Assembly (NCBI RefSeq): GCF_047511655.1
Contig: NC_133392.1
Location: 162,740,542-162,804,541 of the forward strand
DNA length: 64,000 bases
Direction: 5' to 3'
Origin: Castor canadensis
Lineage: Eukaryota > Chordata > Mammalia > Rodentia > Castoridae
Part shown: positions 11,280 to 22,400 of the stretch, in pieces
How the letters are laid out: each line of letters opens with the position of its first letter
Position numbering within the stretch: the first letter of the stretch is position 1
Made by a program: the position numbers and the translations under genes
The notes under the pieces: model-generated
Databases searched by the model: none
Seen by the model: the letters and a program-made list of their open reading frames with translations, nothing else
What the model was told of the DNA's origin: nothing

Positions 11280-14200
11280 CTGACACTTCAACAGGCAGAA
11301 GCTAGGCCTGGGATGGGGCCAATGCTGAGAGCTTTGCCCAGCATGGTAGACTTAGTGGGACTGAGTTGGTTGGCTGGTGACAACTGTGGATGGGGATCCA
11401 GGAGAGAAGTGATTTGACCACATTGTAACTATGTTTATGGTCAGTTGGAAGGAAGCAAATTTCTTCTAGAAAAGTGCTTGTTTTTATCAAGGTAGGAATT
11501 AAATTAAGTTGCTCTCTGGCCACAAGATGTCGCCCTTTGCTTAGAGCATCTGCTGGGATCTGCAGGTTGGTCTCCTTTGAGGAGATAGCCTTGCTTGTTG
11601 GCCATCAGCCTCATCCCTGACCCCCACCTCCTTATAACCCCTCTTGGTGCTGTGAGGCTGGGATCCCTGGGTGCCAGCAGAGCCTTCTCTCAGAATTTCT
11701 CATGTCCAGTTGACCAAAAGCCCATCCTTTGCTGGTGAGGGAGGAGACCTTTGGGGCTTCCCTTGCACTGGTCCAACTTCTTTTATTTATCTTCAGGATG
11801 GACTACACCATCCTTTCCAAGTGACCTGTGTCAGGTGTTGTTTTCCACAGATCATGGAAGGGGAAACTGCCTGGGAAGGTACATCAGGCTTAGTGTCACA
11901 GCTGGCGCAGTCTGTTTTCAGAATCTTAACTCCCTGTATGACCAGTAATATGGCCTTTCTGGCATTTGTGCCTAATGATTGTCTATCTACACTGAATATT
12001 TTGAAGATGTAGCGGTTTGACAAAGCTGACATCTGTGTGGCACCACATGGAGGCAGTGATGCCGTGCCCAGTGGTAGATGCAGCCACGGGTCACCACTGG
12101 CTGACCTTACTCCAGAGGCTAGTGGTATAGCTGAAATGCAGCCTGTGTGTCCACCCTGTTTTGTTTTTGGTAAATTTATTTAAAAGTGCTCTATAATTTA
12201 CAACTTATATGTATGTAGCCCACTTTTTTGTAAAAAGTCTTTCAATATACCTTTCTTACATGTCATACTGTGTTGGTGGAGACATATGTCACTCCCTGGT
12301 GGCTCAGAGTCAAGTGGGCTATGGACAGGGTCACACCTGCCTGGCCTGGGGGCAACATGTTGGTATTGTTGCCAACAGGTAGGTCCTCATAGTAGCACTA
12401 TATGGCTGGGCCTATGAGATAAGAGGAGCCTGTGTGTGGCATGGCAGCAGTGAGTGCAGGCCTGTGTTCTCCTCTTATGCTGGACACCAGCTTTGTCCTA
12501 GACTAGGCTTGCTTAAGGACACTTCTGTGACTGGCAGCATCAGTTCCAAACTCCCCATGTTTCCTGAGACTCTTCAGGCAGTTTTAGCAGACTTAGAGTT
12601 CTCTATATGTGAAATTTCAGCTCTAATTGCCCTTGGTCAGTGATGGAGATGGAGTCTGTGGTGCCCACAGTGTGTTGCCTGAACTGATCCCAAATAAAAG
12701 GTGACCTTTGTCCTGATGGATCAAGTGTGTCTGACCTTGTTTCTGTATTGTCCTTCCTGAGAGGAGCCACTGATAGAGTCAGTTGGGTGCCCTTTATTGC
12801 TGTCCTTGGGCAGACCCTCCATGGGCAGGAGAAAGTCCCCTGACAAAACTTACATTCCATGGACATGGAGAGTGAGCACCTTGAAGGAAAGCATTTCCAT
12901 GCTTTAGCAGCTTTAGGCTGCTCCCCTGAGAAAACTCCCAGGTAGACTTTGGGGATTTCATTACAGAATGGATGTGAGGGAACTGCTCTCCCTGTGTAGT
13001 GAACTGGTGGGGCAGCTGGCAAGACAGTTTCGCCTGGGCCTGAGGGAAGAGAGTCAGCAGCTGGACTAGAGCCTCCCTTCTGGGGGCTGCCTATGACTAG
13101 ACTGTGGGAGTGAAGGTTGATGACTCTGGGAGGTTAGGAATCTTTTGGTCATTTTCCAGGTGGTTTGTCAGGGGTGAGGACATTGAAGCTGGTCACCTGG
13201 TACCTTGTGTGGAGCCCACTTTAAGCCCCAGATTTGTCAGGGGCCCTGTTGCCATTGTGGTGCTTCCCTGTGGCACCACAATGCCCATGGGCTATAGGAC
13301 AGAGCTGAAACCCCATTGCCAGTCTCACTCTGCTTTCAGGTCTTGAAAGAGTCAGGCCACCAGGATGCAGACAGCCCCACCTATGAGGCAGGGTCTCCTG
13401 GGCTGGGGCATTGCCCTTCACCCACCCTGAGCCTTCACCAAAGGATGCAGGGACTTTACCCCATGCTGGGTAAAGGTCTCATCAAGGGATCAGTATGCTG
13501 GGGTTCTGAGGGGGTGTGTGTGTGTATGGGTGCAATGTTCCCTTCCCTTGTCATCCAGAGCTGGCTCACCGTCAGACTTGAGTGCTGAAGACATTTCCTG
13601 ATGGGCCAAGGCCTCCACAGTGTATACAGGAAACTCCTGGACTGGCCTCTGCTGTCCCTGGAAGTGATACTGCCTTGGAGCCAGGAGCGTGAGGAGGTGG
13701 GCACTTTCCCCCACATCCTCCCCACATCGCCTTTTCTCTTGGCCAGCTCTGCCTGTGGATGTGGCCTAGGCTGGGGGCTGTCTTGGTGGCCACCTTCACC
13801 TTTCTCTGGGTCTGGAAATTGGGGAGGGTCTAAAGCATTCTGTGCTATCCAGACCACTGGTCCCATGTGCCCACCTTCCTCACCTCTGGAGGGAGGTGCA
13901 GCCCATGTTTCTTCATGGGCCAGCCACACTACAGGCCATTCTGAGTCAGCTCTTAATAGTTGGGGGCAGTTGACTACTGGATCCTCCCCCAGCCTCACGA
14001 GGGCCCCAGCCTCACAGTCATTGAGTCCAAGGGGCTGTTGGCCCCTCTTGACCTGCTTATATCAGCCTAGAGGTGGTTAGGAAGAACCCTTTCTCCCTGG
14101 GGATCCATCACTGTCCCACAAGTATTGTGAAAGGAAATTTCACTGTCCATAGGTTTGAGGAGGAAACAGCTCAACTGTAGGGTTCCCCCTACCAGGGGTT

Positions 14201-14690
14201 GGGCCTTGTGCTTATCTGAAGAAAGGCTTGGGGGACTGCTGGCTGAGAGGGTCAGCCCTGTGCCCCTATGAAGGGGAGGGGACAGAGGACAGATCAACAG
14301 CCTCCCTGAGCTGTGCCTTTGTTCTGAGGTCAGTCTGTCTCTCCCTGGTAGGCCATATTCTCCCCAGTGGTGGAGGGTGACCATGGCTGAGGAGGGAGCT
14401 TGGCCTGGAAGCAGGGAGCATGGTGATTGGAGGATCCTGTGTTGGGGGGGGCGCTGCAGCTGGACCTGGGTGAGATGGACAGTGGGAAGGGGTCAGGATG
14501 GTACACTGGCACTGAGCATGTGATTGAATACCTCGCTTGTTGCTCCCAGGCTGCTGTCCTAGGGGAGGAGTGTGAGAGGTGCCAGGAGCGTTGGTGTTAA
14601 CCCCACCCTTGGCTTAGCTGGGATGGAAACCCTCCTGAGAAGGAGCCAGAGGCAGGCAGAGTTGCTTGCTTAGGACAGCCCCTGGACAGC
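11280..14690. other. UBE2J2 to C1QTNF12 interval
   Basis: No coding exon could be recognised on either strand. The left part may be an extended UBE2J2 3'UTR (see the AATAAA at 12693). The right part becomes progressively GC-rich towards the C1QTNF12 start. Open frames of up to 180 codons exist here but overlap each other on both strands, lack family motifs and look like GC-driven shadows. Confidence 0.5.
12693..12698 (+). terminator. Candidate distal poly(A) signal for UBE2J2
   Basis: A second AATAAA lies 1.8 kb past the stop, with GT-rich sequence (GTGTGTCTG) about 30 bases downstream. No other plus-strand gene ends here, so it may give a longer UBE2J2 3'UTR. Confidence 0.4.
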
Positions 14691-15075
14691 ACAGCCCCGC
14701 TCCTTAGAAAGGCGGGGACAGTGGTCATGGGGATCCCGCCCCCGTCCCGCCCCCACCTTTGGGGGAGGGGGCGGCAGATGGGCCCAGTGTGAACCCTCCC
14801 CTTGGAGCCGTCCAGGGCTGGGGAGGAGGGAGGACCCATTTAGCGGTGGGGCGAGGGCACTGTGCACCAGGGGAGGCCGGCGCCGGCCTCCAGGCCCACA
14901 GGGACTTGAGCTCTCCTGCCACGCCGTGCTCCGGCTCCTCCTGCAGACATGCACCGGCGGCAGCCGGGCGCGCCCCTGGGCTTCGCCCCCGCGCAGGGGC
15001 TCTGAGTGCCGCCACCCCCATGAGAGCACCCAGGCGCCGGGGCTCGCATCGCTGAGCGACTGTCGGAACTGAGCC
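14690..15075 (+). promoter_or_regulatory. GC-rich promoter/5'UTR region of C1QTNF12
   Basis: The 385 bp ahead of the start codon are strongly GC- and CpG-rich, with GC boxes such as CCCGCCCCC (around 14737 and 14748) and no obvious TATA element. Position and composition support a CpG-type promoter. Confidence 0.55.
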
Positions 15076-18000
15076 ATGCAGTGGTGGACCTGGGCCGCAG
15101 CTGTGGCCCTTCTCTGGCCACAGCTTGTGTTGCTTGGGGGCGTCGGGGCGCGGCGGGAGCCCAAGAGGCTACAGCAGCTGGGCCAGCGCACAGAGTCCCC
15201 CAATGCCACCACATCCAACAGCAAGGGGTTGCTGGGCTCTGCCAAGGTAGGCGCGGGCTAGGGCACACGTGGGCGCAGGCATGCACCCAGGGCACTGCTT
15301 CAGGACTCGGACTTTCAGGGCTACCCTTCTCAGACTCGGCCCCACCCCCTCTGCCTCCAGCTGACCGCTGGCCTTGTCTTTGTGGGGGCTGGCCTCTGGG
15401 GAGCCCCCTTTTGCTGGCTGCCAGCCCCTTGCCTGTAGGCAAGGGAGGGGTTGGGGAGGAGAGGGATTCCCATTGGGGCTACAATTAACCCTTTGAAGCC
15501 CAGTCTGTGTGCTTTTGGCAACCTGCTACCATTAGGTCTAATTGTTAATTTAGGGGTGTGGGGGGGTGCTGCACATAGCCTGCTAGGTGGATCAACAGAC
15601 CCCCTGTAGGGATCATAGTGCCCCACAACTCCTGAGGCTGGAGATGCCATGGTTAGTCTGTCCCTGGCGCTTCTCAGGGATCCTGGGTAGCCAGCATTTA
15701 CTGTGGTCTCTTGTATGCAAAGTGCCCTGTTCTTGAAGTTCTTTGGAGACAGGAGACTCTCCTCCTGGCCTCAGCCCTGGGCTTAGCTCTCTTGGGCCCA
15801 GAGTCTCAGAACACTAGTCTTACAGCCTTCTGATGCTGTCACTCTGGCACCCCCAGGACAGGAAGAAGAGCAGCTATTGCTCTGGGGGTGGAAAAACCTC
15901 TCATCCCTGAACCTTTGATGCTGACATCCCTCCTCCCAGGGGTGTGTCTGGTGGCCAGCCTGGTTGTCTCTCAGCTCAAGTCAAACTAGCCAAGGCCCTG
16001 TTTTCCAGGAGAGTGGACTGTGGGTTGGCCCCTGAACAAGCATGAGGGCTCCATTGGGGGTCATAGGGAACTCCAGCAGATGCAGGATCTTAAGCAATCT
16101 CAGGCATCAGGGGAGGGAAAAGGGGTCCGTCCAGTCCATTGGTGGCAGTTCACCTGCGCTGTTCAGGGCTGCCCTTCCAGAGAGAGCAGGGGCAGTCTGG
16201 GAATGAACTGTCAGTGGAGGGGCCTCTGTTGGAGGTGCCTCGGCTCTGCAATCCACTCTCCAGGTGTCCCTGCTCTTACTGATGGAGGCAGGCTTGTCCT
16301 TGTTCCCTATAACGTTTGCTCTTGACCCAGAGGTGGCTGCTACACTCAGTGTCCAGGGCCCCTGGTCTTCCAGGGCATTTGGGGCATCAGCCACAGACAC
16401 AAGTAGGGCTAGTGGTATGGCTCAAGTGGTACAGCGCCTACCTGGCAAGCAAGAGGTCCTGAGTTCAAACAACAACAAAACAGAAAAAGAAGATACTGGA
16501 TATGTGAGGACTTGGGGTACACTCAAATGTCCTTGACTCCTCTCCCTGGGTGGGGCCCAAGTCAGGGGTGAGGGGTCCTTACCTGCCCCTCCCAGTTCCC
16601 TGGGATGGACATCTCTCTGGTCCCCTGGGAAGGAACATTCCTGGACTTATGACCAGCACCCACTCAGGCTGTGTTTTTGGGCTAGGGTCTATCTCAGGTC
16701 CTACCCTGGGCCAGGAATCCTTGGCTTACCCTAGTTGGTGGGGCTCCCCTGGAGCAGCCCAGCTGTCTCCCAGCAGGTCAGTGGCTGCTATGCTCCTGTC
16801 CATTCCATGCAATACCTGCCAGACTGGCCTGCAGACTTCTCACCCATGCCTGGTTGTCCCCAGAGACAAGGACTTAGCCCCCACAGGGCACACTGTCCCC
16901 AGCCCATGCCCTGTACCTGTAGCTTCCTGACTTAATTCAGGGACAAGCCCACTGTCAGCAACATAGAAGGCTTGCAGGAGGCCCTCCAGCTCCATGTGCA
17001 CCCAGGTATACCCTTCTGCTTGGGAATAGGCCAGAGGGGTTATGGGTCACCTTGGGAAGGCCCAAGGCACCTGAGCATCAGGTCTGGCTTCTTCTACAGA
17101 GGCCCCAGTCCTTGCCCTGCCTGGCCCTTACCCATCAAGATGTCCAGGTTCTGATTCCTGGACATGGCCCCTGTGGGTCATGGCCTGTGGCATCTTTCTT
17201 GTGCCTGTTCCCCACCACTGACCTGAGGTTCCCAGCTCTTTGTGGGGTACAGCAGAACAGGGGCCAATTGGGCCTGGAGGTCAGTTCTCTAGCCCTGCCC
17301 TTCTGTCTCCAGCCACCAGAGGCCTCAGGGCCTGAGCTCTCCGATGCCCACATGACATGGCTGAACTTCGTTCGACGGCCAGATGATGGGGCCTCCAGGA
17401 AACGGTGTCGAGGCCGGGACAAGAAGTTGGTGAGCCCCTGGTTGCTGCAGGGCCAGCTCTCTCAGGACCCTCTTGGGGTCTGAGCCCAGAGCAGGGGGTG
17501 GCTGTGACTTCTAGTGGGATCCTCACTTTCTCCTGCCTCCCCCTAGCGAGGCCTCTCAGGCCCCCCAGGGCCCCCTGGACCCCCCGGTCCCCCTGGTCCT
17601 CCGGGTGCAGAAGTCACCCCAGAGGCCCTGCTGCAGGAATTTCAGGAGATGCTGAAAGGTAAGGCTGTCCCCAACTCCTACCAACTCCCAGGAGGCCCCA
17701 TCAGAAGTGGGGACAGTATGTGACCCCAAGTTGCCCTCTTCCCCCACAGAAGCCACAGAACGTCGGTTCTCAGGGTTGTCAGATACACTGCTGCCCCAAG
17801 GGCGTGGTCGACAACTGTTGGTTGAGGCCTTCCACTGCCGGCTGAAGGGCCCTGTGCTGGTAGACAAGAAGACGCTGGCAGAGTTGCAGGGATTCCAGCC
17901 TGTGAGTGGGGCCAAGGGCCAGGACAGTATTGATGTCTCAGGCACCTAAGAACCAAGGGTTCTGGTTGTGGATGGGATGCAGGGTGGGCACCCACGGTAA

Positions 18001-19314
18001 GATGGGTCTACAAGACACTACTGGACAGTAGCTAGGTACATGTGCACATAGGGTAAGGAGCAACCTTAGTCAAGGTTGGGAGTCCCAGTGTGCCCTTATT
18101 CAAGATGGGTGCAGGGTCCAGGATAGCCATCCCTGTAGAGTTTCTGGGGACCCTGTTTACCTTCTGGGAACTGGAACCTACACCCTGAGGTCCATATAGC
18201 TGTGGATATATGGGTTAGCCCTGTGCTACCCACCATGAGAGTGAGGGCCCAACAGAGGCCTGCTTGGGGTCAGGGGCTCTGGGGTGCATGGGGAGGGTCT
18301 AAGTACTCCAGCCAGCCACTCATCTGCCACTTCTCACAGCCTACTGCCCAAGGCGCCTTTCTGCGGGGGTCTGGTCTGAGCCTAGCCTCGGGCCGATTCA
18401 CAGCCCCAGTCTCTGCCATCTTCCAGTTCTCCGCCAGCCTGCATGTGGGTGAGCCAGGCTGGCCTGTGTGCAGAAAGGGTGAGGGGTGGGTTAGCCCTCA
18501 AGGGTGGGTCCCTGATACTGCAGGATTTGGACTAGTTGAAGGGGTCACTGCTGTGCTCTGGGAGCTTACACCCACCCTCCCTCAGCCTAGGCAGCTACTT
18601 CTGGGCCTGTCCTAGGCAGTGTCCTAAAGCTACCCCTGCACTCTCCACAGATCACACTGAGCTGCAGGGCAGGGGCCGGCTGCAGGCCTGGGGCATTGTG
18701 CGTGTCCTCATCTGTATTCAGTCCCTGTGCCATCGCCACTTGTGAGTGAGTCCTGCTGCCTACCACAGGCCACATCCCCCTGGGGTCTGCCCTTTAGGCT
18801 GGCATTATAGGTGGGCATTTTGAGGGCTATCTGGACCCTACAGGCCAGCAGCACCCTTACACTTGCCCTTGGTGTTGTGTCCAGGTCCCTGGAGGCTGTC
18901 TCAGGTCTAGAGAGCAACAGCAGGGTCTTCACAGTGCAGGTTCAGGGACTGCTGCAGTTGCAGGTGAGGAGCCTGGGGCTCAGACCACAGACAGCTGGAC
19001 TAGGGCCCAGGAGGGCCTCCCAGCCCAGTGTAAGTGGGACAGTATCAACCACCTGGCTGATCAAGACCCTGGAGCCCTTGTAGCCTGGACAGGTGTTGCC
19101 TGGTGGGGCTGTTCTTATACCTGCATGGATGGTGGTTCATTTGTTGAAGTGTTATTTCTGCATGTTTTCCCTGTGGGTTGGCATTTGGTGGTGATGCCCA
19201 CTATGATACCTTCAGGCTGGACAGTATGCCTCCGTGTTCGTGGACAATGGCTCTGGGGTCGTCCTCACCATCCAGAGTGGCTCCAGTTTCTCTGGGCTCC
19301 TCCTGGGCACGTGA
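15076..19314 (+). CDS. C1QTNF12: C1QTNF12 (FAM132A, CTRP12, adipolin), secreted C1q/TNF-related hormone (8 exons)
   Basis: Exons are 15076-15246, 17313-17429, 17547-17658, 17750-17901, 18340-18448, 18651-18741, 18885-18963 and 19216-19314. They total 930 nt (309 residues), with all phases consistent. A signal peptide is at about 1-25 and an N-glycosylation site at Asn43 (NAT). The conserved [16 protein letters not shown] block is followed by KKLR at 94-97, the known type of furin-like processing site in this hormone. Next comes a short collagen-like Gly-Pro-Pro run at about 101-116, then a C1q-like globular domain at about 150-309 ([24 protein letters not shown], ending SFSGLLLGT). The family product is an insulin-sensitising adipokine that circulates in full-length and cleaved forms. 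The collagen run is longer than the human one I recall. Identification is firm. Confidence 0.96.
16406..16490 (+). mobile_element. ID-like SINE in C1QTNF12 intron 1
   Basis: A tRNA-like body with TGGCTCAAGTGGTACAGCG and GAGTTCAAAC boxes ends in a CAACAACAAAACAG tail. The rest of this 2.1 kb intron shows no other feature. Confidence 0.7.
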
Positions 19315-19401
19315 GGGAGCAAGAGGGGCCCTGATGGAAGAGACCCCAAGTTGCCTCAGATTGGAGAAAAGGATCCTCCAATTGATGCCTGTGGTCACAG
19401 C

Positions 19402-19407
19402 AATAAA
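19402..19407 (+). terminator. C1QTNF12 poly(A) signal
   Basis: AATAAA lies 88 bp past the stop codon, followed by GT-rich sequence about 25-40 bases downstream (GTGGTGCTGTCTGGTT). This implies a very short 3'UTR. Confidence 0.85.
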
Positions 19408-19449
19408 AAGCCCCCAGCGTTCTCCATTTCCCGTGGTGCTGTCTGGTTA

Positions 19450-22400
19450 TTGAGTTGGTGGAGGTGGGGGCCAGGTGGTCAAGGTATGGGCAGGGGGTGT
19501 GCAGGGAGCAGAAGGGTGTGCACATGTGACCCTACAGCATGAGCATAGCCATGGAGGGACATGAGTGGAGCCCCCCCACAGCCTTGATTGAGACAGACTT
19601 CCAACTGGTGGGAATAGCAGGCTGAGCTTCCGAGTTGGCTGGGAAGCTGAGTTGACCCTGAAGATGAGGACAAATGTCCATGTAGGCCTCTACTCAGCCC
19701 TACCAATGGCCTGGGACCCCCCTCTCAGGGCCTTTCCAGCCTTGGAGTATGCTGTGGATACCCAGATGTGTTTGGCCTAAGGTTGGTGAGTAGGATGGTG
19801 CTGATGTGGAGAGTCCCAGTGAGGGGCCCTGAGAGCCTGTGTCCTGTGGGGAGGAGACCACATACTATTGGGGGTCAGGAGGGAGTTAAGGCTGTACCCG
19901 TGTTGTAGGCCACCAGTATCATGTGCCAAGCTGGAGGGCACCTGTGCGCCCAGATTACTGAGACAGTGTGAACTGGGGAATGCTGTCCAGGTGGAGATGT
20001 TTCCTTTTGCCACCTTCCCCAGTGATGGTCACCACACGCCAAAAACCAGGGACCTGTGGAGAGCGAGTGTGGTGGGCCCAACAGATCATTGGGTCCTGTG
20101 GATTTGGGGCTGCTCTACCACCATCCCATTTTGGCTCTGGCAAAGTCCGACCAAAGCATGCAAAGATGCAGGGTGTCCCTAGCATTTGCACCTTCAGTAG
20201 GTGGTGGTGGGCTTCCAGCCTGAGTCCTCTGCAGATGCTGGGAGGGGCTGTGGAAGCCCTGGAGATCCTGTCTCTAAGGCTGAGCAGGGAGGGCCTCCCT
20301 CATCCTGAGGTTTGCCTACAGGCCGCTAGCCAGAGTGGGAGGTGGGCCAGTGGATACTGGAGACGGAAGCCCCAAGTCTGTAGCCCCTCCCCTGGGGCCT
20401 TGACCCATCTGGTGGTGCCACAGGAGCACTCCTCCCCCAGGCCTGCACTAAGGTGGTGCCTGGCAGGCGCCAGTCTGTACAGCAGCAAGCTTTGCCACTG
20501 ACCCGTCTCCACCTCTCCCTCTGATCCCCCTCCCAAGGTGGCGTCAGGGACTGGGGCTGTCTGGAGGGGTCTTTGCTTCACTACAGTTTCAGCTGTCAGC
20601 CTGGTCCCATGGGGCTGTTCCAGGAACCTACAAGGGCCATTGTGGAGCACTCCTGGGGTCCTTATCAAGGAGATGGAGGGGAGGGGCCCAAGGGGGCTCA
20701 GACTTGGAACAGGTGACTGCCCCCCTCCCCTTCCCAATTACTGAGGTCCTAACAAGTTATAGAAGCCCAGATGCAAAAGTCCAGGTATGGGGAGCCCCCT
20801 CCCTGGATGGCCTGCCTCTTAGGGCCAAGGTCTGGAGCTCGGGCATCTCCCCTTCCAGAACCCAAGCCCCATGGGTCACAGCACCAGTTGGTTTTCACCT
20901 CAGTGCCACTGCCACTAAGGCAGGAAAAGAGACTGCACACTGGAGGGACATCCCAGGGCACATGGTTGGAAGTACTGAGAGGACAGGTCCTGTGAGGAGG
21001 CAGAGTAGGGCCTGGTGTGGGGGGGTGACGGGTATCTGGGTGTGGCCTGCACATCCACACCTGCAGAGCCGCAGATCCCTCACTTGCATCAGGGGTTTTC
21101 AGAGGCTGCTTCTCTGCCTGGTCTGGCCCATAGTTGCCTTGTCCATGTTTTCCTTCTCTGCACCACTAGGAGCAGCCCCCATCCTTTGCAGATCTGGCTG
21201 AGGTGAAGACTGACCACCCCGGACAGTGGACAGCACCAGCCAGACCCTTCCAAGCCATGCCCAGGGCCTGGCTGTCCTGGGTGAGGGGTCTCCTGATAGT
21301 TTTTTTTCACAGCAACCAGCCAAGGAGGTGGGGGAGGGGGGTCTTGCCTCCTCTAGGCTGCGAGCCCTGTTGGCTGCTGTAAAGGTTGTGATGACCGAGA
21401 TGAAGACCCAGAGAACAGGGCCCAGGGCCCCAAAAAGAGACAGACAGAGACAAGGAGATGAGAGATGAGGAGACACAGTGATTGGGGGCCAGCCTGCCGA
21501 GCAGTGCTTGGGCAGGTGGCCAGGGCCAGGGTGGGCGCCAAGACACAATTCCACCTGCATCTGTCTGTCTCTTCCTCCCCTTTCCTGGCCTTAATCGGAG
21601 GTCATTAGCCACTTAGCTGTAATTCCCCTGGAATGTACTGTCTCCAGCTGAGCCCCAGTGACTGGGAGTAAGGGAGTGGGCATCTGGGGTGGGGTGGGTG
21701 GCTGTAGCAGAGGGTCCAGGCCCCAGGTCCAGACCAACCATGCACCCAGCCCAGAAGACACAGGCAATTCAGGCCTTCTGCCTGACCTAGCTGTACCATA
21801 TGATTTTCTATGCCTTGCTTGGGCCATGGTGTCCCGGAGGTGTGTGGAAGATACCTGTCATGTCCATCCAGCCTGAGCATGGTGCACAGTGGGAGGCCTG
21901 AGTTGCTAGTGCAGGAGGGGGCTGGCTGGGGATCCCATGAGTGGGGAGAGTCCAGGGGAAGGTGACTCTCCTGCCTGTATGCTTCCATTTTAGAGCTGGG
22001 TTCTGGGGTGGCCCAAGTGTCTGACCATTTTTCAGGCCTTGGCTAGGGCCAGAGTCAGAGCAGCCAGTACTGTGCTGGATGGCCTCTGTTTGACCCCTGA
22101 CCCCAAGCTCTACTCTGGAGCAGCGGGAAGTGCTGGCTGGCCTTGCTGACCCCTCCACTAGGCTGACTTCCCAGAACCTTGGTCTGACCCTGTCTCCTGC
22201 CAGCCTGAGGCTGGGGGCCAGTGGGAGCCACTGCTGGGGGTTTCTGGCAGTCCTCAGAGGCCATGCTCAACATGGGGGCATTCCTTCTGGCCTCCATGCT
22301 TATACCATCCCTCAGGGTGGGGTGTCTGTTCTTGGGCCACAGCCTGGCTGAACCTGACTAGCTTCTCCTGGTAGTGAGGCCCACCCTGCTGCTGGATTGT

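Noticed and set aside
14670-15442. Minus-strand frames of 191 and 200 codons over the C1QTNF12 promoter and first exon
   Set aside because: Antisense shadows of a CpG-rich promoter and coding exon, with no splice or family support.
21099-21560. Minus-strand 153-codon frame with a hydrophobic segment (GALGPVLWVFISVITTF), considered as a membrane protein exon
   Set aside because: Only one hydrophobic stretch, no recognisable family, and no matching exons nearby. Kept only as part of a possible conserved non-coding patch.
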